Below are positions 1 through 13,037 of a stretch of DNA of 64,000 nt, one piece after another (the first letter of the stretch is position 1; every line of letters starts with the position of its first letter). Made by a program: the position numbers and the translations under genes. The stretch is from Powellomyces hirtus (taxonomy: Eukaryota > Chytridiomycota > Chytridiomycetes > Spizellomycetales > Powellomycetaceae). The DNA lies in assembly GCA_025526995.1 (NCBI GenBank), contig JAHLKG010000013.1:682001-746000 (forward strand), read 5' to 3'. The notes under the pieces are model-generated. The model was not told the origin of the DNA. It saw nothing but the letters and a program-made list of their open reading frames with translations, and did no database searches.

Positions 1-944
1 CAAGCCACAACGTGAGATGCCGCCTCATCCTTGTAGATGGACTATCTGATTACTTTTCTTTTCTTTGGGACCAGCGAAGTGTGTGTACTCCGCGATCTTA
101 CTGCATATACAGCCAAAGTATATGATCGACTTGCCATTCGTAGTAGAATTACAGTTGCAGAACAATAGTAAAAACAGTCCCGCGTGCAATTGCTACCAAC
201 TTTGGTTAGTTGCTGGAAAGTTCATCGTCAATAATTTATCAATTGCGGCATCATGACGAATCAGGTCACTTTGTAAGCCGCTTTGCCAATTTCCGCTTGA
301 CCATGGATAGTGGAGTTCAGCGTTACTACGTGAATGTGTTGAAAGCAAGCCTGGCCAGCCGATATAATACCTTAATTTTCTTTTGGGCCCCAGTGCTCCA
401 CTCTTCCGAGGATAAGTGGACAAGACTCAAAGAGGCCCAGCTTCTCTGTATCCCTCTGGCCGAGGCTAAAAAATCTGCACACTCACACGCTCAGACTCGC
501 AGACTGCACTGGCGCTTCCAGTACGATGTCAGACTTTGCAAATACACTGGGCTGCTTTGCTTTGTGTCAATCGCTCACAAATGCTGGCATTTGTTTATTT
601 TCAGTACATATTACCATGTCCCGGCGTCTCGCAGCAGTGGATAGAAACTATCATTATACCGATGCGCAGGAAGAGCCTCATCCCAAATGCAGAAGATCGC
701 TAAGCTCGCGAGACCACAGGTAGGCTTGTCGATATTGATCGTGGACTTGATGAAGTACGATACGGTCCGAATTCATACGGCCTCATGCTGAAGGAAATGT
801 CACAAGTGTGAATGTAGCTAGTGCGTGCCCCTGCCGGACGTGTCCGGGCGCGTCGCAGAGTCACGTGGGCTTACATAGCCGGCGGAACCCAGAGGCGGGC
901 GATGTCACTACTGTGTCGCTCCTGACCTCACAGGTAGATCGGAT
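1..944. other. 5' flank, no recognised gene
   Basis: Open frames here are short and match no family I recognise. They could include the 3' end of an upstream gene. A palindromic CACGTG lies at 862-867, about 80 bases before the start codon of the coiled-coil gene at 945. It is a plausible bHLH/Cbf1-type promoter element, but one copy is weak evidence. Confidence 0.4.
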
Positions 945-3900
945 ATGAGCTCCTTACGAAAATCTCGTAGCCAGAAGCTGAGCGACTCACCGTATTCATC
1001 AAAGTCCAGTGTGGCTCCGGCGAATGATTCCGTCCCACCGGACATTGTATACAAAATTTCGAAGAAGGTTGCCCAATTGACCAAAGTCATCTACTATCTC
1101 AATACCAAAAATGAGGATCATGCAGTCGAGATACAAAGTCTTGCAGAAGCTTATGAAGATGAAATTCAAGATGTTGGTACATTTACCTTGGCTGTTTTGC
1201 AGCTGCCTCCTGACAGAATGCTATCTATCCTAGGTCATTCTGGACGGACGGAAGCGGATCAATGTCATTCGCGAAGAGCTAGACGATAGCCTGAAAAGCA
1301 TAAATGACAAAAACGACAAGCTTCAGGTAGCTCAGAAAGTGCAATCAGCTTGTTGTGATGGTGAAGTCGATTTCAAAACTCATCTATAGAGTTCAGACGT
1401 ATCAGCAGAAACATAAATCGCAAGAAGCCGAGCTTGAGGCTTTTCGGCTTCGGGCAGCGACTTTGCAACATACTCTTCAAGTAGCGGAGGGGTCAGTGAA
1501 AAGCAGTACAGCTTGACCTTATTTGGGTTTTGGCTGATTTCATTCATCAGAGAGAAGACGGAAGCTCTGCAAAGACACCAACATGAGTTGCGCTTGATGG
1601 AAGAATTAACTGGCGAGCGGGATAGGCTAGTTCAGGAGCTTGAAGCATCTCGGACAACGCTGGAGGAGAGACTAAGAGAGCGCACGAGCGAATATGAGGC
1701 AAAGCTGCAAGAGATCAAACGCCGTTCTTTACACGCCGTAGGTTCCGTTAAGGATCGCCCCGTTGAAAATGCGAGGTATTTGACAACTATGACAAACACA
1801 GTCTCAAGAATTGAGGGAAACCTACGACAAAGACAAGGAGCTCTTGCACGGAGAGCGTGCAAAACTTCAAAATCAGCTTGAGGAGGCAGTATCAGCCGCG
1901 AATGAGGAGGTATGTCTGATCGCAAGTCAGCGCTTCCTGAGAATGTGACAACTAAATGAGTTTGGATCGGTAGCAAGAAGAAAAGCTGCAAAGCTGCTTG
2001 GAAGAGATTCAACAACTTGAGAAGAAACTTAGAACCAAAGAAGACGAGTATAGAAGACAAGCGGAAGCTCTGGAGCAACGATTAACGGCTAAATATGAGG
2101 AGGTGCGGTCGCCATCATATTCGATTGTCCAGGACGTCAGAGCTCATTTCGATGACTAGGAACACTCGCGGTTTCTTCAATGCGAATCGGCGAAGGAAGA
2201 GCTAAACGCTGCGCTTGAACGGTACCCTGCGTGATGCGTTCAATCTAGCCATTCAGAACCTAGGATTAACGTTTACTTCGATAGAAAGAGTGAGCAGCTA
2301 TTGGAACTTCAGAAAGAAATGGAGGATGCCACATCATCGCTGCGGCAAAGCGAAAAATCTGTGAATGAACGCAACAATATGAACAAGATGCAAAACGAGG
2401 TATGGCCAGGCCGACCGCTTTACAAACAGTCACAGGCTTTTGGGCTCACCACCTTGACAGCAAAATTTGGAACTCCGACGAAAGATCCATACCCTAGGTG
2501 CGCGACTTTTATTGTTACAGCTCTGTGATAGTATTTTGTTAACTTTGGCCGTTTGCAGAGGAGCAAATCAAATCTCTCGATGCCATCGCGTTGCAGAGAG
2601 CGGAAGAGCTGCAGACCGGTTCAGATGCACTCAACAAAGCATATTCACAACACAGCGTTCTTCAAAATCAGTTTGAAAAAATTTCTGAGTATGTCTATCC
2701 GCTCTTCATGATGTGGTAGTCAATGCTAATCCATCGGCAGAGTGCTAAAAGATGCAGAGGTAAAGATAAGAGCTTTGGAGCAGGAGAGAGATCTGTACCA
2801 GGCTGATGCTTCGGACAAAGGTACGTACATTACAAAGTGATGAAAAGTTGATGTCAAACGGCTGATGAGAACTTGTTCTCAGAATCCATTAGAGTGGGAC
2901 TTGAAAAGCTCTTGATGGATGAGGCGCTGAAGAGCAAACAGGTAACACTCTTGGTAGTCCTCCGCTAGTTTGCACGGGAGCTCACACGTGTCAACGACCC
3001 CGCAGGTCCTGGAGAGCTCTCTGGCGCAGCTTCGCATGGAATTGCAAGAAAAGAATGCGAAAGACTTAGAATCTGCAGCTACGGAACATAAAAACACGCT
3101 AGCGGACATTGTCAGCCAAAAAGACAAGGTGCGCTCTGCTGTAGCTTGCTGATACAAATATGCGTGCTTACATATGTATCAGGAGCTTCAAGCTTTGAAG
3201 GTACAAGCACTAAACGAACGATCGGATGCGGCGGCGCGCGAAAAAGTTCTGGTTGCATCTGAACAGTCACTTATGGTAGGATCAAAGTACGTGCCAGTGT
3301 GCGAAGTGGCCATCATTGCTTATTACCATTATTTGAAGCAACAAATTCGAGAATATCAGCACGATAACAACGAGTTGGAGGCTCGACTGAGGGATACAGC
3401 TGATAAACTCAATGAACAAATCCGAGAAGATGTTAAAAAAACGGAAACTATACAGGTAGTGAGAAGTTCTTGAATGAGGTTCATTACTGCTTATTGATCT
3501 TTTGTCCTCATTAGCAACTAAAAGAAACTGCGCGGAACTTAGAGATAGACAAAGCTGATCTGTTCCAGCAGATGGTTCATCTGGATGAAGAGATACGACA
3601 AGAGATGCAGACCAGATTTGACAAGGAGAAAACCGACATACTTCAGACGAGGTAAATTGCAGACCTAGCATGGTAAAAGGCAGGTTCTGACGATTACAAC
3701 AGTCACATGAAGGGTGTCAGAGACTGCCAGCTTCTTGAGAAGAGTCTAAAGGAAGATTATGAGAACCGAATCAAGGCAAGTCAAGAATTGATATTTTACA
3801 CTGGTTCTCAGGATCCTGAAACTGGTTTTGCAGAGCCTCTTGACAAACCGGGAGAGGCAATACGAAGAACAAGTGCAAGCCATTCGCATAACTCAGCAGA

Positions 3901-5481
3901 AAGAAATGGCGAAGATGCAAAGGATGATCACAGCCGCTGAGGAAAATCTAGGGATGCAAAAGGGCGAGATGGAAATGGCTACCTTGGAAAAAGATGCGAT
4001 GATGAAGGTTACTTGATGGATTCTGGGTTGAGTTGGCATCTATGTCCCTCAGTTCTCACTTCTATCGGATGGTTCACCCTGATAGGCACATAGGGCAGCG
4101 ATGGTGCAACAGGCAGAAGTAAATAGGAGAGCTCTGGAGGAGGCCAAAACGCAATGGGACGCAGAATCACACTCGCGAGAAACACAGCTCAAGATTGCAT
4201 CCGCCGTCGCCTTGGCGAATCTGCAAAAGAAACATGTCGCGGAAAAGCGAGAACTTGAAGATGCTCATCAGCAACAACTGGACAATTTGCGAACATTTCA
4301 CACAAAATCAAATCTAGCTGCTAAAACGGTAAGGAAAGAAGGCAAGGGGGTCCATGGTTTAGTCTAAACTAGCACGATAACAGGAAGCGGAGCAGCAGGG
4401 ACTGGCTGCGCTTGAAAAGCTGAGAACAGACTCTGATTTGCGGTATTCAGAACTTGATACTCGACTCAGGTCCGAAATGGCAGCGACTTTGTCAGACTTG
4501 GAGGCGAGAAGCAATGCCGAGTTCGCGCATTTGATTCAAACTCACGAAGCTGCGCTCGACGAGAAGACCCAGATCATAAAAGAACTCCAAGACCAGATCA
4601 CCTCTCTACAGGTGAATATCACTGTTTCTCTTGCATGGTAGTGACTCTCATCCGTCGGATAGTCGCGACAGGAAGACTCGATGGGGATCATCCGCGCACG
4701 TGAAGAAACTATCTCAGATTTGAAGGAATCGGTGGAAGAGAAGGCAGAACAAATGTCCTCCATGAGGTGAGCGCCATATGGATTGGTAGTTCCGAAGAGA
4801 CTCCACTCATTTTTTTTTCTTGCAGAGAGGATTTGGTGTTACGCATTGAAGCGTTGAAGGCACAGCTCCAGCAGGAATACAAGGAAGCCATGGATGAAAC
4901 AAATGCGCAACATGTAGAAGAAGTACAACATATGTTGCGAGAGTTTGACGAAGCTCAAACCTATCTAAAGAGGCAGATTACATCACAAGCCAAGCGGTAT
5001 GCGGGATTCAGAACTACGGTAGTCCGACATGAATTCACTTCACTAAGTCATTTTTCCAGCTTGCAGGATGCGGACACGAAATACATCAACCGCGAACCAC
5101 GAGACGTTGATCTCAAACAGATAGAAGAACTGGAAGGTCACCTAGAACAGGGAAAGCAGATCATGTCCGCATTGATGGTGCGTTTTCGGCGCGCAGACTT
5201 TCCAAGAACACCTCTCTGATGTCTTGTTATAGGAGGAACTGGAGCACTACAAGCGAGAACTCAATAATCGAGAAGCAAACTTCAACAAGATCTTCAACAA
5301 GACGCCAATTGTAGGGATGATGCAGACAATGCCGCCTAAGGTAAATGGTACCTATGTTTCTGGAAAGATACACGAGAATTCACCCTTTCTCTCACAGGTC
5401 AAATCGGCAAAGTCTTTGACGTCTATAAGTTCAGCTAAACTACCACCTCTACCTCTAACACTGCCCGCGACGCCACATTGA
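945..5481 (+). CDS. FAM184-like long coiled-coil protein
   Basis: Large multi-exon gene for a long, almost wholly coiled-coil protein, roughly 1,000-1,100 residues by estimate after removing about 20 short introns. The N-terminal exon carries VYKISKKVAQLTKVIYYLNT followed by KNEDHAVEIQSLAEAYEDEI. This closely matches the conserved start of the animal FAM184A/B family. The final exons (5233-5340) read as ELNNREANFNKIFNKTP, the family's conserved C-terminal block, and a short Ser/Pro-rich tail ends at the TGA at 5479-5481. Everything between is heptad-rich Glu/Lys/Gln/Leu sequence. FAM184 proteins have no established biochemical activity. Finding both conserved ends in one gene argues that it is intact. 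The start at 945 is chosen because it is the first ATG before the conserved block. Individual splice sites in the middle were not all resolved, so exon boundaries are approximate. Confidence 0.8.
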
Positions 5482-5512
5482 TCGTCTTATCTACATAAAG
5501 ATTAATATGTAC

Positions 5513-7575
5513 TTATTTTGACATTTGATCCGACTTCCCCGTTTCGTCTATGTAACCTCTCGCTATTCCACGCCGACCTTCAACGGCCGTCGTCACATCT
5601 GTTCGCCCCACATCAGACACTAAACCACGGAATGTCCTCTTCTCATTCAGAAATCGAGCGCCCGCGCTGTTCAATGAGGAAACCGTCAAGGTCGATTTTT
5701 CATTCCGCAACGTCAGCTGCCCCATGTCGTCCGCCGAAGAAACTTGCGGAGCTTCCGCTCTTGCGGAACGAGTTGCTTGGCCGGGTGCTTGCTTGTAACC
5801 TCCAGTCACGAGTGAGAAGTATGGCTCCTCATCGCTGTGATCACCCGTACCGTCAGCGGCCTGAGATCTGAGATCTTGAGTTGCAAGCAGCTCACTTGCG
5901 CCAGAGGCGAGCCGTGGATTCAGGATCTCCAGGTCAGTTTCATAAGCACCCGTCCAGTCACGCCCATCGACCAAAGCCAGTTCCAGCTCGAATGGTGTAA
6001 CAATAGGGCGAAGAAACTCTTTTGAGTCCAGCAAAGAGTTTTCAGCGCACGCCACCAGTACGAAGCAGTCCACTTCCAGGAAATTGGCGAGTTTCGCTAC
6101 ATTTGGTTTACCAACAGCGAGAAGGTAAGATTTTTTCCCAGCAGCACTGATCAAACGCTGAATTTGATGTATGACTGCCAAGTAGTTAGCTGCATAGGCG
6201 GATAATATCAGTTAATTGATGCGTTCGTATGTGCGAGAAGCTATAACTCACCGGCTCCCAGGGTACCAACGACAATGCCAATGACTTCAGCGTCTTTTGC
6301 TTTTTGAACCATGAAATACCGGCGCATAAGAAGGCGACCCGAATTCGTCTTTTCGTTCCGTATGATTTTGGTGAGGGGGTCATAAGAACTAATCTGAACA
6401 TCGCCAAGTAAGCATATGCGCTTCCGCAATCATGTCAGACTATATCTTACCTCGTTCGTATTGTGAGTTATGACGAGGTTCGTAAGGCTCAAGCTCTCGG
6501 CTCCAACATAGAATATGGAATAGTTTGCGAGAGTTTGGTTATCCGCCAATGAATATCGGCGACTACATTGTTTTCGGCTTCCGATGGGTGCTGTTACCGA
6601 AGTCGGAGATCTATCACAGGATGTTTCGTCGTGGAGAGACGATCTGCAACAAGTTTCGGTCTTCTGGCAACAGCCGGCAGAGAGAGGTGCGGCATCTCCC
6701 TTGCTTGCAGGGCGAGGATCGTATGTGGCGGAGGCGATGTATGACGGTATTATGCCAGTATAACCACCGGCACTTAAGGCCTTCACTAGAGCATCTGCGG
6801 AACAGAAACACAGTCATGGTTAGAATCACCCCACTCAAAAGATAAAGGGATGCCAGCGCACCCATGCTATGCTGATGAACAACATCCGACATGATCAAAA
6901 TTGGCTGCTCAAGGTCCCTGGCGTACACCTGCTTGAACGCCTCGACGCAATGTCCAACATCCATCGCTGCTTTTGGGAAGACATAGAATACGGGTATCCG
7001 AGATGTTCTAAAAAAGTACTTGTTAGTCCCTTCCCGCCTTTCCTAGTCGAGAGAGCTCTGGACTTACGGACTGAGACAAGCACGTCCATAATGGATGACT
7101 AGCTCTGCGTACGCGTGTTCCGCCGCAATTTCATCCACACAACAACTAGAAAGAATTGCAGTGAGCGCCAAGCGTGAAGGCGACTGACCAATCGAGACAA
7201 GTCAACCTTCCAAATGTGGTGTCGGCAAGGACGTATATGTCTCTTCCAGTCTGCGCCTTCAATAAGGTTGAGACTTGTGCAGCATCGGCAAGGAGCTCGT
7301 CAGGGAACTGGAGTGCTATCTAAGAAAGGATTAGAATTGTTGGTCAAGACAGCTCCAGACGTGGCAGTGTACGTGTAACGCCGTTATGCCACTTGCCAAC
7401 CGTATACCTTTGAGAATTCGCTGGAGTTCAAATAGCTGACAGTGCGGTCAATGTCGTAGGCATCCTCTATTTGTGAGCGGGGGATCTCGTCATGAACGGG
7501 AACCTCGATCACTCGACTGAGGACAGCGGAGCCATCGTCGGCGAATGTTGTGGGACCTTGCAGTGCACTTGACAT
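5513..7575 (-). CDS. Diphthamide biosynthesis protein 2 (Dph2)
   Basis: Dph2 partners Dph1 in the first step of diphthamide synthesis on elongation factor 2, transferring the aminocarboxypropyl group of SAM to histidine with iron-sulfur chemistry. The spliced protein contains [13 protein letters not shown], then [65 protein letters not shown] and a C-terminal block with [17 protein letters not shown] and [12 protein letters not shown]. The Cys pair in GSCC, the Cys in GRAC and the Cys in VACAENS sit where the family's cluster cysteines lie. Introns include 7146-7204 and one after SEFSK near 7330-7410. The frame stays open upstream to an ATG at 7743. I prefer the ATG at 7575 because it leaves about 57 residues before LQFPD, similar to the human protein, and leaves promoter room beside HSE1. 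The gene is convergent with the coiled-coil gene, only 31 bases away. Confidence 0.9.
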
Positions 7576-7757
7576 TTGTGGAAATTGACAGTTTTCCAGC
7601 CACGGAGAAGCTGGGCTTTCCACGAAACAAAGCCACATTTCATGAACTCGTGCTTGAATAGCAGAGAGAGGCGCAGGCGCTTGATACAACCGTGAATCAA
7701 CAACTGCGCTTGTCATCACCTCTCTCCCGTCTGTTTCTTCCATCCGAACAATAAAAC

Positions 7758-9830
7758 ATGTCTCTAGAAGAATTGATAAGTAGGATGACTTGTACCATCA
7801 AGGGGGATACACATATGGCAAATAACAATGATGCATGTCTGCAGCCAAAGCGACCAGCGAGACAAACACTGGAGAGGACTGGGGCCTTATTATCTCAATT
7901 TGCGAGAAGGCTGACCGGTAGGTGTCAGTGGGAAGGACACCTGCTCCTGATCACCTTATATGAACTCAGCCATTCCTCAGATCAGAGGCTTCAGCTCGCG
8001 AGGCTGTTCAGATTCTCGTCAAGCGCGTCCAACACCGCAATGTCAATGTGAGGCAAAATCTTCGGTTTCAACTGCAAAAGTCCCCTGACAGCTCTTATCT
8101 CGATTCTTTAGGTGGTTTTGTTCGCCCTCACAGTTGCCAATTCGCTTGTACATAACTGTGGAAAGTCATTGCGACGAGAAATCTCCTCGCGCGCGTTTGT
8201 GGATGCGCTAGTCAAACAAGTTCACAACAAGACTGTCCATGAAGTTGTCAGGACCCGAATCCTAGATTTTATACAACAATGGGCAGAAGAGTTCCGATCA
8301 GATCCGTCTCTAGGGTTTGTTTTGCTGCCTCCAGTCTCTATAGAGCACTGTTGTTGTTGTTGTTGTTGTTTATTTTTTGGCTTAACTTCGTTCTTGCTTA
8401 GCTTTATGAATGACACGTACAACCAACTCAAGATGCAAGGTATCATATGGTCATGCGTTTTCACTTTTTACTTATTAACGTTGCCTAAACTTGTCTCCGT
8501 GCTATTTATTTCTCGTGCTATAGGTGCATTATTCCCCGCTCCTCATCAACCTGACGTGGTCAAAGTGGGCACATGGTTTCTGCTGAGATACTGTTACCAT
8601 TTGTGCGGCATGGCTGATTGCGATTGCTTTACAGACACAGGCAATGGTAAACAAAGAAAAGGAAGATGAAGAATTGCAGCTAGCGGTAAACTTTGTAGAT
8701 TTCGTGAAACGCGCTACAAACTTTTGGATCTCATTCTCTTCCCATAGCTTGCTTTGTCTCTGTCCGCACAAGATTCTAGTCGTTCTCCTAAGGTACCATA
8801 AGTGAAATTTCTGCTTGCTAAAATGGGCGATCTGGCGGTCTAGAAACTGACTCAAACCTACGTTGGCTGTAGAAGTCTACATCTACGGAGCAGGCGCAAC
8901 CGCAAAAACCAGCACAGGTATGGCAAAAAGACCTAGCAAGCCTTGCAAGCCGAGGGCTTACATGTTAGCCGCAGACCGGACCCAAAGTCTTGTTTCAAGT
9001 TCGGGCTCTGTACGACTTCCCGGGCGCGGAGGAAGGCGAGCTACGTTTATGTCGCAACGACATCATCGACGTGTACGATGCCACAACGTTTCAAGATTGG
9101 TGGAAAGGGGAGGTCGGAAAACGAATAGGGATATTCCCTTCAAATTACGTTGAAAAGGTTCATGCCGCCGCTTCCACAATGGCCACCGTATATGCAGACG
9201 CAACTCGAGCATCCAAAGACGGCGAAGCGGATGTGGTCGGAAGTCGAGCAAAAATTGAGGAATTCTCTGCAATTCTCAAGGGAATTGATCCCAGAAGGGA
9301 CAGTTTCGCAGAGAATGAGAAACTCCAAGTGCGTTTCGTTTTGCAGACACACTGTGTGCTACGCTAGACCGTCCTCCTAATTGCTGTTCCCCTGCCCGTA
9401 GCAAACTTACAACGATATTCTTCTTCTTCGGCCAAAGCTAGTAAAGCTTTTGGAAACATATCGGGCCAAGCAAGGTGTGTAGGACTATCAGTCTCACTGA
9501 TCGTGACGATTCATAACCTTGTAGAATGTCCGCTGACGGATGCTTGTCAATGCATACTTGCTTAGACGAACTTGGGGCCATCAACGATCGGTTCACCAAT
9601 GCCTGCTCCACATATCACCGACTGATGGAAGCTCAGTTAGCTCAGTACCGCCAAGTACCAGCAGGTATATTATTATTGCCGATTGAAGTCGACTGCTGCA
9701 GTGCGGTTGCAAAGAGGTGGCACGCAGCTAATTACTCTCAGCAGGACCTGCCTATGAACAGCAGCAGCACGGATACAACTGGCCTCCTCCGCAGCACCAG
9801 CAACCGCCTCAACAGGGATATCAATATTAG
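7758..9830 (+). CDS. Hse1/STAM, ESCRT-0 subunit
   Basis: Hse1 pairs with Vps27 at endosomes to capture ubiquitinated cargo for ESCRT sorting. Splicing gives MSLEELITKATSETNTGEDW, then ISICEKADR and SEASAREAVQILVKRVQHRN, followed by VALTVANSLVHNC-type VHS sequence ending in QQWAEEFRSDPSLG. Next come a ubiquitin-interacting motif (EDEELQLALALSLSAQ, near 8665-8795), an SH3 domain (ALYDFPGAEEGELRL through IGIFPSNYVE, 8990-9160), a GAT-type helical region (YNDILLLRPKLVKLLETYRA, then DELGAINDRFTNACSTY) and a Gln/Pro/Tyr-rich tail ending GYQY at the TAG at 9828-9830. This is the full Hse1/STAM domain order. The first coding exon is only 22 bases; the start is supported because conserved KAT(S/D)E sequence follows at once. 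Exon joins between the UIM and the SH3 domain were only partly resolved. Confidence 0.9.
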
Positions 9831-10053
9831 AATTGTGCAGAACTCACGCGATTTGTGGGTTTAGTGTATGTGCTCCAAAAGATAGTCTCGCCGAGTTTTT
9901 GACGCAAATCTCACGTCTGTGCATACGGCTGGCTGTACGCGCGTCGTGCATTCCACATATAGGATTTAAAGTGTCGCGTCCCCTCCGCCGCAATCCTCTT
10001 CCCAAAGTCAACAATGTTGAAGATCAGTAATTGACATTTCGCAAGACAACGTC

Positions 10054-12857
10054 ATGGAGGAAGATCGTTTAACTATCGCCGTAAAGGCGTGGCAAGGTTC
10101 GTGCCTATATGCGCAGACGCTCCACCCGATAAACGATTTGCCACTCTGTCCGACTTCTCAACCTCCGCCGGCGGCGCCTGTCTGCTCTTTGTGTTCCAGA
10201 AATCAACTTGCCGGTTTTGCAGGTGTCGCTTGACGCTCAAGGACTTGAAATAGTGGAAAATCAGAAAGAAGGGTTACTCAGCCGGAAAAGACTGGCAGAG
10301 ACTACCAAAGAGTTCAGGAAGGTTCCGGATGAGGAGAAGTTGAAGGAGTTCAAAACTTTGCTCAAAGGTAGCTTCCACCAAGGAAATGTCTGATGCAATA
10401 GTCCATTAGACCACATGCACAACTTCATTCACTCGAAGGTCTCTGACTGGCAATCCGATTGTGGCTGTATGCAGCATATCAAAGCGAAATCGATGCAATT
10501 ACTCGGCGGTCAAAGACAGCGGAGACAGCCTTCTTGAACCTCTATAAAGTGTTCGCCGAGGCACCAGATCCCGCCTCGCTTTTTGAAACGATTGCCGTAC
10601 GTTACAGGCATATCCGCGAATGTTTTGGTCAATGACTGACCAGACTTACAGGAACACAGCAGGCAAGTCAGCCAATTGACGACAATTCAAAATGAGAATG
10701 TCCATCTTCGGGATGAATTGGCGCACACAAAGGAATTGCTGGCAAACGCGCGGAAGGAGGAGGGCAACGTGACTACACTGAAAAGCCGGTTGACAAAATA
10801 CGAAGCCATGGTAAGATCAATTGGGTCCCGCAATGACCTATACCATATCTGATTTCACCGTCCCGCTTATCAGCTTGAGGACATGGTTAGTCAAAAAGTG
10901 GCTCAAAAGGAGGTGGAAATGAAACAAGCCATGGACGAGAAGATTCGCATCTACAAAGAAACGTGAGCCCATGGGTGGATGCCATCATGCAAGCCATCAA
11001 TGAGCAATCATTGACCCTCTTGTGCAATTTTAGCGAATACTCATTGCAAAGACAAGTCAGTCACATGAAAGATCAAATCACAAGCTTGCAAACAACACAC
11101 GAAGTCACACAGGCGAGGCTGGTAGATCATAGCGAAAAATATGGTATGTTTACAGGACTTTCCGCAAAAAGTCAGCATGCTCTCTGATGCAGTCATTTAG
11201 ACGAGGAAGTTGCCGCGAAACTCGGAGAGCTCGAAATCGTCATGGTAGATTTGGATCGCGCGAATTTGAAAGTTGCGCAGCTAGAACGTGATAACGTGAG
11301 TAGTAGCATTAGCATCCTTCCTGATGTTTGAGTTGAACATATTTTGCTGTAGGACATCCTCAAAGCTGATCTGACCAAGTATCGGGGAAATGCGGCAACC
11401 GGAGTCGAATGGCAGGAGTACGTATGAAGCAAAGATTATGAAAAATATGTGCTGATTTCTGAACCTTTGCAGCCCAGTCATTTTGGCAGAGAAACTGCAC
11501 TCTGCTGAGGTATTTGAGTTCGCCTCTCGATATCCTCTTACACCCATTAAGCACATATACAGGCCGAGTTGACGATGCGGTTGATGGAAGCTGAGCGCCT
11601 CCGACTGCAGCTGAAAGAGGCGGAAAACGAGCATCATCAGCGGATAGCAGATATGGAGCGTGATCTTGCTGTGAGAACTTTGGAAGTGAAACAGCTGGAA
11701 ACTCGAATTCTTTCATTCGATGATTACGATGAGATAAAGCGGGAACTGGACATTGTGAAGGTTAGATCGTCGGTCTCGACAAGTGGGTTCATGAGGTCTC
11801 ACTCTCAGGCGCTTACTAGTCGATCGAGTTCGATGGACTGGACGTCGAAGACCTCCCTGACTCCCTCACATCTCCTACTGCCGCCGACACGCCATCCTCT
11901 GCTGCCACCACCTCTGCGCCTCTGGAGCGGTTGCTTCTGGGCAAGAACAAAAAATTGCAATCCACTCTCACGGAAACCAAAGTCGAGCTTTCAAATATGC
12001 AAGCACAACTCTCGCGACTATCGAACCATATTGTTGAGCTGGAGGCCGAAAACGGCGGACATAAAGCGCTTATACAAAAACTGGAGGAAGATATGACGAA
12101 ACTGGAAAACATGGGAAGTAATAATATGCCCAGCTTCTTGGCGCAGTCAAATGTGATGGTCGGCGACACCTTTTCCGCATTGGTCAATAGGGTTGCGATA
12201 CCGCCCAGGGTTGCCGCAAAACTAGCCGAAGGAGCCGCCGGGCCGGACAGCAGAGGCGAGGCATCGAGCATAGTACCAATTCTGACAAGTCAGCGCGACA
12301 GATATCGACAACGAAATGCCGAACTTGAGGAAGAACTGCGAACTCAAGTCTCAACTGTGTCAGATCTCCGCAACGAGATTGAGCGATTGAAAGATGACCA
12401 TGTGAAGCTATATGAGCGGTTGCGATATGCACAGTCTTTCGGCACTGCGGGGGAGAACAACGGTCCGATGCAATCACAGAACGCCACTTTCAGCTCGCAA
12501 GCGCGCTCAAGAGGCCCACAACAACAATCACATTCGAGTCCTCAACAGTCCATCATACCCATGTATGAAACAAGGTACGAGACCACCCTGGATCCATTTG
12601 CGCAATTTCACCAGCAAGAGAAAGCGCGGCGTGTCAAGGAGATGCATCCTATCGATCGTCTGGCCTGGGTTTTTTCACGTATGATCCTCGGAAATCGGTA
12701 CCTGCGATCTGGTTTTGTTATCTACTGTTTCGCTTTACATGCCCTGGTTTGGTGGGCAGTATTTGGTGGCGTTGTGACTGGAAGCACAGGCATCGGACGA
12801 AGTAGCAGGGACACGACTGCTGCTGCCAGTGGAGGGACCAGCACGCCGCATAAATGA
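10054..12857 (+). CDS. CASP/Coy1 Golgi coiled-coil membrane protein
   Basis: Homologue of CASP, the alternative product of animal CUX1, and yeast Coy1. These are Golgi tail-anchored coiled-coil proteins that act with SNAREs and tethers in intra-Golgi traffic. Exon 1 gives MEEDRLTIAVKAWQ; exon 2 continues EINLPVLQVSLDAQGLEIVE and RKRLAETTKEF, the conserved CASP N-terminus. Long coiled-coil exons follow. The last exon contains ILTSQRDRYRQRNAELEEEL and VKLYERLRYAQSF, then YETTLDPFAQFHQQEKARR, NRYLRSGFVIYCF and a C-terminal membrane span (FALHALVWWAVFGG, about 30 residues from the end). The span keeps the aromatic and His pattern typical of CASP tails. A short Gly/Thr tail follows, ending at 12857. 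The order (coiled coil, CASP_C domain, single TM near the C-terminus) is complete. Confidence 0.88.
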
Positions 12858-13037
12858 GATAGTGCAGGCCTCGCCCTTGTCGGACGAGCGTATTTTATCT
12901 TGTGCAGGCATTTCTTTGTTCGCTGTGATCAACACGGTCATATGTACTATACAGTTTTGTCACATATGTTCTATCTTTCTAAATCTTGCCTACTCCGGCA
13001 TTACTGTAACAGTGGAGTTATGCATTCCGCCCTGTGT

